From assembly GCA_035547695.1 (NCBI GenBank), contig DASZUK010000039.1, positions 124,001 to 188,000 on the forward strand: a stretch of DNA of 64,000 nt. Reading direction: 5' to 3'. The notes under the pieces were generated by a model. The model made no database searches. It worked only from the letters and a program-made list of their open reading frames with translations, and was not told the origin of the DNA. The translations under genes and the position numbers were made by a program. This DNA is from DASZUK01 sp035547695 (lineage in GTDB: Bacteria; Actinomycetota; Acidimicrobiia; Acidimicrobiales; RAAP-2). Shown in pieces: positions 42,241-50,088 of the stretch (position 1 is the first letter of the stretch; each line of letters begins with the position of its first letter).

Positions 42241-43492
42241 TCGCCCTCCGGCGGGCGGGCCATCGGGGCTGGCCGTCCTGCTGGCCGACGACCGGCTGGC
42301 GTTCCTGTGGTCGGCGGTCCACCGCCGGCTGGAGGCCACCGGCGGCCGGGTGGCCGGGGTGGCCGTCCACCTGCGGGCCCTCACCGACGACCAGCGGCTG
42401 GCCGTGGACCGGCTGCTCGGCGCCCACCGCCGCGGCCGGACCGTCCGGGTCGACCTGGCCGGCCTGGACGACCTCCTGCGGGCCAGGGCGGGCACCTCCC
42501 TGATCGACGTGGTGACGGCGGCGGTCGGCCCCCTCCGTGACTGCCCGGGGGAGCGGTCGGCCCGGGCCGACAGGGAAGCGGCCCTCTGGGCCGGGCTCCG
42601 GTCGCACCCCGCCGTCGCCGGCCGGCCGGAGCTGGACGAGTGGCTGGCCCACCTGCGGGCGACCGGCCAGTGGCGCCGGTTGGACGATCCCGCCGCCCGG
42701 CTGGCCGGGACGCTGGATGTGGTGGCCCGCCTGCCGCTGCCCGACCGCCGCGGCCGGTCCCGGCTGGCTGCCGAGGTGCTCGGCAACGCCCACGGCCTCG
42801 ACGACACCAGCCCCGTCGGGCGGCTGGCCACCGCCGCCCTGGCCCACCTCACCGGGTGGACCGGTCCCCTCCGGGCCGCCGACCGCCGGGCCCTGTGGGA
42901 CGGCCAGGGGGTGGTGGCCGACGAAACCTCCTCCACCGTGCTCACTCTGGGGCTGCGCCCCCGGCCGGCCGGCCCCCTGACGGTGGCCGCCGGCGAATGG
43001 GCCGCCGGTGGGGTCCCCCTGCCGCTCCCGCTGGCCGCCGTCCAGTCGGAGTCCTGGCGCCTGGCCCCGGGGACCGTGGTGTGGGTCTGCGAGAACCCCT
43101 CGGTCCTGGCCGCCGCCGCCGGTCTACCGGTGGGCGTCGTTTGCCTGGAGGGTCGCCCCTCGGTGGCCGCCACCCTGCTGCTGCGGACACTGGCCGCCGG
43201 CGGGGCCGTGCTCCGGTACCATGGCGACTTCGGCGCCGGCGGCATCTCGATCGCCAATCAGGTCATCGGCGACCTGGGCGCCCAGCCCTGGCGGTTCCGT
43301 ACCCCCGACCACCGCGACGCCCTGGGCTTGGTGGCCGCCAACGGGGTCACTCCTCCGTCGCTGAGCGGTCCGGTCCCGGCCGCCTGTTGGGACCCCGACC
43401 TCGGCCCGGCCGTCCAGACCAGTGGGGTCGAGATCGAAGAGGAGCTGCTCTTGGACCTGCTCCTCGACGACCTGCGCCGGTCGGCCGGGTAG
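42224..43492 (+). CDS. jetD: Wadjet-type JetD, TOPRIM nuclease (TIGR02679/DUF2399 family)
   Basis: 422 residues from GTG 42224, inside the jetC 3' end. TIGR02679 N-terminal region (DDRLAFLWSAVHRRLEATGG) and C-terminal DUF2399, a TOPRIM-type domain: E290 in WVCENPSVLAAA and D335 in YHGDFGAGGISIANQV are the expected metal ligands of a topoisomerase VI-like nuclease. Cleaves plasmid DNA once the SMC motor stalls, in the Wadjet model. Frame ends 280 bases before ssrA. Confidence 0.9.
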   Translation: MAGPADRPPAGGPSGLAVLLADDRLAFLWSAVHRRLEATGGRVAGVAVHLRALTDDQRLAVDRLLGAHRRGRTVRVDLAGLDDLLRARAGTSLIDVVTAAVGPLRDCPGERSARADREAALWAGLRSHPAVAGRPELDEWLAHLRATGQWRRLDDPAARLAGTLDVVARLPLPDRRGRSRLAAEVLGNAHGLDDTSPVGRLATAALAHLTGWTGPLRAADRRALWDGQGVVADETSSTVLTLGLRPRPAGPLTVAAGEWAAGGVPLPLPLAAVQSESWRLAPGTVVWVCENPSVLAAAAGLPVGVVCLEGRPSVAATLLLRTLAAGGAVLRYHGDFGAGGISIANQVIGDLGAQPWRFRTPDHRDALGLVAANGVTPPSLSGPVPAACWDPDLGPAVQTSGVEIEEELLLDLLLDDLRRSAG

Positions 43493-43769
43493 CCGGCCGC
43501 ACGGGCCATCGGGAGGGAAGGAGCACGGGGTCGGTTTCCCGAGGCGGCGGCGCTGCGGGCGCAGGTGGCCGAGGCCGGGTTTCCAGCCCGCAGCTCCTTA
43601 CCCCGAGCCCTCTGCGTCCAGATCCACCGGGTCATCGAGAAGGGCACGCCGGTCGCCTCAAGCAACTGCTGCGGAGGGCGATCGACCGGGTCGAGCCTGC
43701 TCGGCGTCGGTCCCGCTCCGGACGCGCCACCCTTCAGGGGGACACCGGTTGGCTTTTCATGGCAAATTG
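43493..43769. other. gap between jetD and the ssrA 3' end
   Basis: 277 bases with no gene. Its right-hand end is att-like copy C. A possible degenerate remnant of another frame (short Arg-rich open frames) was seen but not supported. Confidence 0.5.
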
Positions 43770-43778
43770 TGGAGGTGG
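43727..43778 (+). repeat. ssrA-type att-like repeat, copy C at the tmRNA 3' end
   Basis: About 50 bases matching the left part of copy B at 33553 and running into the acceptor stem of ssrA (GGAGGTGG). The overlap with the tmRNA 3' end is the classic position of an integration site. Confidence 0.65.
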
Positions 43779-44118
43779 CGGGAATCGAACCCGCGTCCTC
43801 CGGCACCTCAGTGGGCCTTCTCCGAGCGCAGCCAGTAGGGGATTGTCGAGGGCGGCGCCGCTACCGGCGACTGCACCGCCCCGTATCCGGTGGAGGTGTC
43901 CCCGTCGACCTACCGGACCGGTCGTCGGGTGAGCCCTACGTTATGACGCCCGTTGACCAGCCCGTAGGGCTGAGGCTGGACGGACGTCGCTACTGTTTAA
44001 GCAGCGAGCGCGAGCTGAGGCTCGGCGTTTGTTTTTGGTTCCGGCTCTTTAACGTGGCTCCGGAGACCACGGCTCGCTTCTCCCACCTCGACAACCGAAG
44101 TCGAGACCATTCACCCCC
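43770..44118 (-). ncRNA. ssrA: transfer-messenger RNA (tmRNA)
   Basis: About 349 nt. The 5' end reads GGGGGTGAATGG and the 3' end CGGGTTCGATTCCCGCCACCTCC plus discriminator A. The 7-base acceptor arms pair, the T-arm is GCGGGTTCGATTCCCGC, and CCA is not encoded. The tag frame ends KTNAEPQLALAA and stops at TAA (43999-43997), the canonical ALAA tail. The resume codon is unclear: upstream in frame are GAG CCG GAA CCA rather than an obvious GCN. Pseudoknot-like GC stems fill the middle. smpB follows on the same strand side. Confidence 0.93.
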
Positions 44119-44328
44119 TCGGGTTTGTTGCAATGTCGTGGCCGGTCCTACCGGACCGACGGTGCCGGCGACCCATCCGGGCCGGCCACCCAGGGCCTGG
44201 GCGACACCGCCATCCTACCGGCCACGAGGATCGTCCAAGCCCCGATGGCCCCAATGGCCGCGGACGGCAGACGGTGGACGGCCCGGCACTCGGCGGCCGG
44301 CCAGGTGCCCAGCCGGACGGCCCGGTGC

Positions 44329-44862
44329 TCAGCCGGCGGCCCGCCAGCGTTCGGCGTCGCGGGCCGCCCGGGAGGCCTCCCGCTCGGCCTCCCGGGACAG
44401 GATGGCCTGGCGCTTGTCGTGCAGCTTGCGGCCCCGGGCCAGCCCGAGCTGCACCTTGGCCTTGCCGTCCCGGAAGTACAGGGACAGCGGGACGAGGGTG
44501 AGGGCCTGCTGCTGGGTCCGGCCCATCAGCTCGTCGATCTGGCCGCGGTGCACCAGCAGCTTCCGCCGGCGGTCCGGATCGTGGGCGCCGAAGCCGGTGG
44601 CGAACTGCCACGGCGGGATGTGGACGCCGAACAACCACAGCTCCCCATCGGAGACCCGGGCGTAGGCGTCGGCTAGCTGGGCCTTGCCTTCCCGGAGCGA
44701 CTTGACCTCGCTGCCCTGCAGGACGATGCCGGCCTCCAGGGTGTCCAGGATGTCGTAGTCGTGCCGGGCACGGCGGTTGGTGGCCACCGTACGGTCGCCC
44801 GACCGCCCCGCCGCCTCCCGGGCTGCCGCCCGCTTGGCCACCGTCTTCTTGGCCCGTGCCAT
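44329..44862 (-). CDS. smpB: SsrA-binding protein SmpB
   Basis: 177 residues. TVATNRRARHDYDILDTLEAGIVLQGSEVKSLREGKAQL (in part) and NPHDPDR-like GFGAHDPDRRRKLLVHRGQI are the SmpB OB-fold; the C-terminal tail (LARGRKLHDKRQAILSREAE) is Lys/Arg-rich as needed for the A-site. Delivers tmRNA to stalled ribosomes. Directly upstream of ssrA on the same strand with a 210-base gap, so the two are cofunctional neighbours. The N-terminal 20 residues are basic and not conserved. Confidence 0.96.
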   Translation of the reverse strand: MARAKKTVAKRAAAREAAGRSGDRTVATNRRARHDYDILDTLEAGIVLQGSEVKSLREGKAQLADAYARVSDGELWLFGVHIPPWQFATGFGAHDPDRRRKLLVHRGQIDELMGRTQQQALTLVPLSLYFRDGKAKVQLGLARGRKLHDKRQAILSREAEREASRAARDAERWRAAG

Positions 44863-45114
44863 AGCCCATCGAGGCTACCGCCGCCCGGGCCCCGCCACCG
44901 TCGTCCCGCCGCCACCCCTGCCGGCCCCACCACCGGCTGGCGCCGTTGACCCCGGCCGGCACCGCCACCCCGGCCGCCGCCACGGCCAGCCCCGCCACCC
45001 CGGCCGGCACCGCCACCCCTGCCGGGGCCACCCCGGCCGCCGCTCGGACCGCCGCCCCACCTCCCGGTGACCGTCCACCGACACGGGGGTGACCACCGTT
45101 ACGATCGGGCGACG
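44863..45114. other. low-complexity divergent intergenic region
   Basis: 252 bases between smpB (minus) and mec (plus). Bases 44940-45060 are repeats of CACCCCGGCCG / GGCACCGCC. TACGAT at 45100-45105 is a possible -10 for mec. No gene was found. Confidence 0.55.
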
Positions 45115-45537
45115 ATGCTGCGGTTGCCGAAGGACCTGTACCTGCAGATGGTGGCCCACTGCATCACCGGGCTGCCCGACGAGGCCTGCGGCCTGCTGGC
45201 CGGCCACGCCGGCACCGGCGAGGTGGCCGCCTGCTACCCGACCAAGAACGCGGCGGCGTCGGCCAAGCTGTACCTGGTGGACTCCCGCGACATGCTCCGG
45301 GCGGACCGTGACGCCGAGGACCACGGCCTCGAGATCCTGGGGGTGTTCCACTCCCACACCCACACCGACGCCTACCCGTCGCCCACCGACGTCGACCAGG
45401 CCCCGGACCCGGGGTGGCACTACGTGCTGGTGTCCCTCCGTGACACCCACCCGGTGGTCCGCAGCTACCGGATCGTGGACGGCGGCATCACCGAGGAGTC
45501 GGTGGTGGTGCTGGCCGACGCCCGACAGGCCGGCTGA
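45115..45537 (+). CDS. mec: Mec-type JAMM metalloprotease of CysO-dependent cysteine synthesis
   Basis: 140 residues from ATG 45115. JAMM zinc motif HSHTHTDAYPSPTD (H79, H81, S89, D92) with catalytic E23 in PDEACGLLAG. Mec releases cysteine from CysO-Cys in mycobacteria. Followed by cysO and cysM in the mycobacterial order. A longer frame to GTG 45067 adds only poorly conserved residues. Confidence 0.92.
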   Translation: MLRLPKDLYLQMVAHCITGLPDEACGLLAGHAGTGEVAACYPTKNAAASAKLYLVDSRDMLRADRDAEDHGLEILGVFHSHTHTDAYPSPTDVDQAPDPGWHYVLVSLRDTHPVVRSYRIVDGGITEESVVVLADARQAG

Positions 45538-45625
45538 CCAGCCTGTTCTCGGCCGACTGGCTGCCCACTCACCGCCCATCCACCGCTCATCCACCACCCA
45601 CCGACCGCCCCCCGTCCCCGCCCGG

Positions 45626-45631
45626 TAGAAT
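45626..45631 (+). promoter_or_regulatory. possible internal promoter before cysO
   Basis: TAGAAT in the 167-base gap between mec and cysO, followed by AT-richer CAACTATTGG. The -35 is unclear. Confidence 0.25.
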
Positions 45632-45704
45632 CCGGACCGGAACAGTCAACTATTGGCGGCCCGGCGGGCAACCGCCCGGTCGCCCCAACCCCCGGGGAGG
45701 TCCG

Positions 45705-45980
45705 GTGCCGGTCGACGTACGCCTTCCCACCGTCCTGCGACAGCAGGCCGGTGGCCAGTCAACGGTGTCGCTGGACGCCGCCACCATCGGAGAGGTGCTG
45801 GCCGGCCTGGTGGCCCAGTACCCCGGGATGTCGGGACAGTTGCTCAACGACGACGGCACCCTGCACCGGTTCGTGAACGTGTACGTCAACGACGACGACG
45901 TCCGGTACCTGTCGGCCCTGGACACCCCGGTGAAGGACGGCGACGAGGTGTCCATCCTGCCGGCCGTGGCCGGCGGCTGA
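45705..45980 (+). CDS. cysO: sulfur carrier protein CysO (ThiS/MoaD family)
   Basis: 91 residues from GTG 45705 with GGGGAGG upstream. Ubiquitin-like fold (VDVRLPTVLRQQAGGQ, VYVNDDDVRYLSALDTPVKDGDEVSILPAVAGG) ending in the Gly-Gly that carries thiocarboxylate. Substrate of CysM and Mec. Confidence 0.95.
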   Translation: MPVDVRLPTVLRQQAGGQSTVSLDAATIGEVLAGLVAQYPGMSGQLLNDDGTLHRFVNVYVNDDDVRYLSALDTPVKDGDEVSILPAVAGG

Positions 45981-46036
45981 CGGCCCGGCGCGGCGGCCCG
46001 CATCCCTGCCCATCACCCGGCTGACCTGACCAGAAG

Positions 46037-47002
46037 ATGGCTCCGTACGACAACATCCTGCAACTGATCGGGAACACCCCGATGGTGGACATCAGTCGGC
46101 TCAGCCCGACCGCCGACGCCCGCATCCTGGTCAAGTTGGAAGGCCGCAACCCAGGGGGGTCGGTGAAGGACCGGGTGGCCCTGTCCATGGTGGAGCAGGC
46201 CGAGAAGGACGGCATCCTGACCCCCGGGAAGCCCGGCCAGGTGCTGCTGGAGCCGACGTCCGGCAACACTGGCATCGGCCTGGCCATGGTCTGCCGGGTG
46301 AAGGGCTACCAGTTGAAGGTGGTGCTGCCCACCAACGTCTCCGAGGAGCGCCGGCAGTTGCTGGCGCTGTGGGGGGCCGACATCATCGAGTCGCCCGGCT
46401 CCGAGGGGTCGAACGGGGCCGTCCGCAAAGCCCAGGCCCTGGCCGAGGAGCACCCGGAGTGGGTGTTCCTGTACCAGTACGCCAACCCGGCCAACCCCAA
46501 GGCCCACTACGAGGGCACCGGGCCGGAGATCTGGCGGGACTGCCCGGAGGTCACCCACCTGGTGGCCGGCCTGGGCACGTCGGGGACCCTGCTGGGGGCC
46601 GGCCGGTTCTTGAAGGAGCAGAACCCGGCCGTCCAGGTGTGGGCGGTGGAGCCGCCGTCCGGCGAGACGGTGGACGGGCTGCGCAACCTGGACGACGGCT
46701 ACATCCCCCCCATCTTCGACGAACTGGGCGGCCGCGAGCTGCTGGACCGCAAGACGGTGGTCCGTCCGAGGGAGTCCATCCAGTGGGCCCGCCGGCTGAC
46801 CGAGGTGGGCCTGTTCCTGGGCCTGTCCTCCGGGGCCGCGGTGGCCGGGGCGGTGAAGTGCGCCAACCAGCTCCCGGCCGGGCGGCAGGCGGTGATCGTG
46901 GTGGTGTCCCCCGACGACGGCTGGAAGTACCTGTCCACCGGGGCCTGGACCGGCGACCTCGACGCGGTGGCCGAGCGGGCCAAGTCCATCATCTACTTCT
47001 AA
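46037..47002 (+). CDS. cysM: CysO-dependent cysteine synthase
   Basis: 321 residues. PLP enzyme with LIGNTPMVDISRL, NPGGSVKDR (PLP Lys44), phosphate loop TSGNTGIGLA and the C-terminal GLSSGAAVAGAVK. Uses O-phosphoserine and CysO-thiocarboxylate in the mycobacterial pathway, which resists oxidative stress. Confidence 0.95.
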   Translation: MAPYDNILQLIGNTPMVDISRLSPTADARILVKLEGRNPGGSVKDRVALSMVEQAEKDGILTPGKPGQVLLEPTSGNTGIGLAMVCRVKGYQLKVVLPTNVSEERRQLLALWGADIIESPGSEGSNGAVRKAQALAEEHPEWVFLYQYANPANPKAHYEGTGPEIWRDCPEVTHLVAGLGTSGTLLGAGRFLKEQNPAVQVWAVEPPSGETVDGLRNLDDGYIPPIFDELGGRELLDRKTVVRPRESIQWARRLTEVGLFLGLSSGAAVAGAVKCANQLPAGRQAVIVVVSPDDGWKYLSTGAWTGDLDAVAERAKSIIYF

Positions 47003-47030
47003 CCGCATCGGTTTCTTAACGTCAGCCCTC

Positions 47031-47036
47031 TAGTGT
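47031..47036 (+). promoter_or_regulatory. -10 box of a leaderless promoter for the cAMP phosphodiesterase gene
   Basis: TAGTGT ends seven bases before GTG 47043, and no ribosome-binding site is present. A short AT-rich stretch (CATCGGTTTCTTAACG) occupies the spacer and -35 area. Confidence 0.5.
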
Positions 47037-47042
47037 CTGGGC

Positions 47043-47963
47043 GTGGCCGCCGCTGCCCACGCCTCCCCTGGTGCCGCCTGGCCCACCGACGCCTGGCAGG
47101 GTGACGCCTGGCAGGGTGATGACCGTGCCGGCACCGGCAACACCCTGACGGTGCTGGGCTGCGACGGGAGCTGGCCCGGCCCCGGTGGGGCGGCCAGCGG
47201 CTACCTGGTGCGGTCCGGCCCCACCACCCTCTGGCTGGACGCCGGCCCGGGCACCTTCGCCAACCTGCAGCGGGTCCTGGACCCCGCCCTGGTGGACGCG
47301 GTGGTGCTGTCCCACGAGCACCCCGACCACTGGACCGACCTGGAGTCCTTCGCGGTCTGGCGCCGCCAGTCCGCGGCCACCGCACCGGTGCCGGTGTACG
47401 CCCCGCCCGGGCTGCGGCGGCGGTCCTACTTCGCCGACGACCCCCTGCTGGGCTGGCAGGAGATCGGGCCGTCCTACCAGGTCGTCGTCGGCCAGATGGC
47501 CTGCCGGTTCGTGGCCACCGACCACGGCCCGCCGACGCTGGCCGTCCGCATCGACCAGGTGGGCACCGACCACGTCGGCCCTGCCAGCCCTGCCAGCCCT
47601 GCCGGCCCTGCCAGCCCTGCCGGCCACGTCGGCTCCGCCGGCAAAACCGGCCACGTCGGTCCCGACCCGGGCCGGGCGCTGGCCTACTCGGCCGACTCCG
47701 GCCCGGACTGGACCGCGGAGGAGCTGGGCACCGGCCTGGGCACCCTGCTGTGCGAGGCCACCTACACCAGCCAGGACGAGGGCCGGTTCCGGCACCTGAG
47801 CGGCCGCCAGGCCGGCCGGATGGCCGCTGCAGCCCGGGTTGGACGTCTGGTGGTGACCCACCGGTGGCCTACGGTGTCCGCCGACGCCCTGGCCGCGGAG
47901 GCCGCAGCGGCGTTCTGCCGCCCGGTGGACCAGGCCGTGGCCGGCAGGGTGTTCCCGTGGTGA
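47043..47963 (+). CDS. metallo-beta-lactamase fold cAMP phosphodiesterase (Rv1339-like)
   Basis: 306 residues. Zinc motif SHEHPDHWTD (from residue 90), LDAGPGTFANLQR and ATDHGPPTLAVR are typical of the Rv1339/CpdA-type atypical class II cAMP phosphodiesterases. It lies between cysM and rph, where Rv1339 sits. An Ala/Ser/Pro/Gly insert (about 180-210) is encoded by tandem CCTGCCAGC / CCTGCCGGC repeats (47580-47632). Confidence 0.85.
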   Translation: MAAAAHASPGAAWPTDAWQGDAWQGDDRAGTGNTLTVLGCDGSWPGPGGAASGYLVRSGPTTLWLDAGPGTFANLQRVLDPALVDAVVLSHEHPDHWTDLESFAVWRRQSAATAPVPVYAPPGLRRRSYFADDPLLGWQEIGPSYQVVVGQMACRFVATDHGPPTLAVRIDQVGTDHVGPASPASPAGPASPAGHVGSAGKTGHVGPDPGRALAYSADSGPDWTAEELGTGLGTLLCEATYTSQDEGRFRHLSGRQAGRMAAAARVGRLVVTHRWPTVSADALAAEAAAAFCRPVDQAVAGRVFPW

Positions 47964-48011
47964 CCCGACGACATGAGGACATGAGGGGGAGAGGGAAATG
48001 GTGATGCCGTC

Positions 48012-48782
48012 ATGACCAGTACCAGCGTCCAGACCCCGGACCCGCGCACCCTGCGGGCCGACGGCCGCGCCCTGGACCAACTGCGGCCGGTGGCCTTCGA
48101 CCGGGACTTCACCGTGTTCGCCGCCGGCTCCGTGCTGGTCTCCATGGGCCGCACCCGGGTGCTGTGCACCGCGTCCGTCGAGGACCGGGTGCCGCCGTGG
48201 ATGCGGGGCAGCGGCAAGGGATGGGTGACCGCGGAGTACTCCATGCTGCCCGGCTCCACCACCGAGCGGGCCAGCCGGGAGGCCGCCAAGGGCAAGCAGT
48301 CCGGCCGCACCCAGGAGATCCAGCGCCTCATCGCCCGGTCCCTGCGCGCCGTCTCCGACCTCGTCGCCCTCGGCGAGGTCCAGGTCATCGTGGACTGCGA
48401 CGTCCTGCAGGCCGACGGCGGCACCCGGACCGCCTCCATCTGCGGGGCCTACGTGGCCCTGCACGACGCGTTCACCCGCATGGTCGGCGCCGGGCAGCTA
48501 TCTGCCAACCCGCTGACCGACTCCGTCGCCGCGGTGTCGGTGGGCATCGTCGACGGCGTCCCCATGCTGGACCTGCCGTACGCCGAGGACTCCCGGGCCG
48601 AGGTGGACATGAACGTGGTGATGACCGGCACCGGACGGTTCGTGGAGGTGCAGGGCACCGCCGAGGGCATGGCGTTCTCCCGGGGCGAGCTGGACCAGAT
48701 GCTGGCCCTGGCCGAGACCGGCATCGCCAGGCTGTCCGCGGCCCAGGCCGCCGTGCTGGCCGAGCCTCCGGCGCCACGGTGA
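48012..48782 (+). CDS. rph: ribonuclease PH
   Basis: 256 residues. RALDQLRPVAFDRDFTVFAAGSVLVSMGRTRVLC, WMRGSGKGWVTAEYSMLPGST and GGTRTASICGAYVALHDA (in part) are RNase PH hallmarks. Phosphorolytic 3'-end trimming of tRNA. Same order as the mycobacterial rphA-rdgB pair. Complete length. Confidence 0.96.
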   Translation: MTSTSVQTPDPRTLRADGRALDQLRPVAFDRDFTVFAAGSVLVSMGRTRVLCTASVEDRVPPWMRGSGKGWVTAEYSMLPGSTTERASREAAKGKQSGRTQEIQRLIARSLRAVSDLVALGEVQVIVDCDVLQADGGTRTASICGAYVALHDAFTRMVGAGQLSANPLTDSVAAVSVGIVDGVPMLDLPYAEDSRAEVDMNVVMTGTGRFVEVQGTAEGMAFSRGELDQMLALAETGIARLSAAQAAVLAEPPAPR

Positions 48783-49399
48783 GGGCGGTGCCCGACGTGA
48801 CCCTGACCCTGGTCCTGGCCACCGCCAACCCGGACAAGGCTGCCGAGGTCACCGCCATCCTGGCCGACGTCGGACCCGTGGAGCTGCTGCCCCGGCCGGC
48901 CGACGTGGACGACGTCGACGAGACCGGCGACACCCTGCTGGCCAACGCCCGTCTCAAGGCCCAGGCCCTGGTCGAGGCCACCAACCTGCCGGCGGTGGCC
49001 GACGACACCGGCCTGGAGGTGGACGCCCTCGGCGGCGCCCCCGGGGTGTACTCCGCCCGGTACGCCGGCGACGGCGCCACCTACGCCGACAACGTCGCCA
49101 AGCTGCTCGACGACCTGGCCGCCCTGCCCGACGGCGGCGGCGACCGCCGGGCCCGGTTCAAGACCGTGGCCCTGGTCACCTTCCCCGACGGCGGCGAGAT
49201 CTGGACCGAGGGGGTGGTGGAGGGCCGCATCGCCGTCATCCCGCGGGGCTCCGGCGGGTTCGGCTACGACGCCGTCTTCATCCCCGACGAGGGCGACGGC
49301 CGCACCTTCGCGGAGATGTCCGCCGACGACAAGCACGCCATCTCCCACCGTGGCCGGGCCTTCCGGGCCCTCGCCAAGGAGCTGGCCAGCCGGTCCTGA
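48779..49399 (+). CDS. rdgB: XTP/dITP diphosphatase RdgB
   Basis: 206 residues from GTG 48779 (GTGA overlap with rph); GTG 48788 is also possible. LVLATANPDKAAEVTAIL, ADDTGLEVDALGGAPGVYSARYAG and GSGGFGYDAVFIPDEGDGRTFAEMSADDKHAISHRGRA (in part) are the Ham1/RdgB signatures. Removes non-canonical purine nucleotides. Confidence 0.96.
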   Translation: MRAVPDVTLTLVLATANPDKAAEVTAILADVGPVELLPRPADVDDVDETGDTLLANARLKAQALVEATNLPAVADDTGLEVDALGGAPGVYSARYAGDGATYADNVAKLLDDLAALPDGGGDRRARFKTVALVTFPDGGEIWTEGVVEGRIAVIPRGSGGFGYDAVFIPDEGDGRTFAEMSADDKHAISHRGRAFRALAKELASRS

Positions 49400-49424
49400 C
49401 CACGGACCGGCGACCGGAGCCGGC

Positions 49425-49470
49425 CGGGGTCAGCCAGGCCGGGTCAGCCAGGCCGGGTCAGCCGGCCGGG
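49425..49470 (+). repeat. short direct repeat between convergent genes
   Basis: Three near-copies of GGTCAGCC(A/G)GGCCG lie between rdgB and the DoxX gene, with CCGGAG / CTCCGG arms around them. It may act as a terminator. Confidence 0.45.
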
Positions 49471-50021
49471 GTCTCCGGCTTGTTCGGCCGCCAGCAGGTC
49501 AGCAGCAACAGGGCCGCCCCGCCGGCGCCGGCGCCGAGGGCGATGCCGAACCCGGGCCACCCCCACAGGTCGGCCAGCGCCCCCACGTGGCCGTCGATGC
49601 TCCAGTCGCCGGGGCCCAGGGTGCCGATGACCAGGCCCATCAGGGTGAGGGTCATCACGTACTCCCAGCCCTCCCCGGGGCGGAAGATGAAGAAGCCGTT
49701 CTTCAGGTGGTTGGTGATCCAGGCCACCAGCATCACCCCGATGACCCCGGCCCCCCCGAACGGGGTCAGCAGGCCCAGCACCAGCAGGGCGCCGGCCCCG
49801 ATCTCGGTCAGGCTGGCCGTCCAGGCGTGCAGGATGCCGGGCTTCATGCCCAGGCTCTCGAACCACCGGCCGGTGCCCGCGATCTTGCCGCCACCGAAGA
49901 TGTGGTTGATGCCGTGGGCCAGGAACACCGCGCCGACGGTCAGTCGCAGCACCAGCAGGGCCAGGTCGGCGGACGACTGCGTCAGGGTGCCGGTGGGCAG
50001 CAGGTGATCGATGGGCGACAT
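49458..50021 (-). CDS. DoxX family membrane protein
   Basis: 187 residues from ATG 50021. Four hydrophobic segments (ALLVLRLTVGAVFLAHGINHIFGG, ASLTEIGAGALLVLGLLTPFG, VIGVMLVAWITN, YVMTLTLMGLVIGTLG) give the DoxX fold. DoxX proteins take part in membrane redox or thiol homeostasis. The longer minus frame to 50276 is low-complexity. Confidence 0.85.
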   Translation of the reverse strand: MSPIDHLLPTGTLTQSSADLALLVLRLTVGAVFLAHGINHIFGGGKIAGTGRWFESLGMKPGILHAWTASLTEIGAGALLVLGLLTPFGGAGVIGVMLVAWITNHLKNGFFIFRPGEGWEYVMTLTLMGLVIGTLGPGDWSIDGHVGALADLWGWPGFGIALGAGAGGAALLLLTCWRPNKPETPAG

Positions 50022-50035
50022 GGGCGGCCTTTCGG

Positions 50036-50086
50036 GTCGGTCGGGTCTGTCGGTCGGGTCGGTCGGTCGGTCGGTCTGTCGGGCCG
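50036..50086 (+). repeat. GGTC/CGGT microsatellite-like repeat
   Basis: Tandem CGGT / CGGGT / CTGT units (about 12) lie between the DoxX start and the enoyl-CoA hydratase stop. Confidence 0.7.
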
Positions 50087-50088
50087 GG

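Noticed and set aside
30000..44000. An integrase or recombinase gene for the ssrA island
   Set aside because: All open frames in the island were read; none shows the tyrosine (R..H-x-x-R..Y) or serine recombinase pattern.
44940..45060. CACCCCGGCCG repeats as a regulatory array
   Set aside because: Units are irregular and similar GC-rich repeats occur in many linkers here; no palindrome or spacing rule was found.
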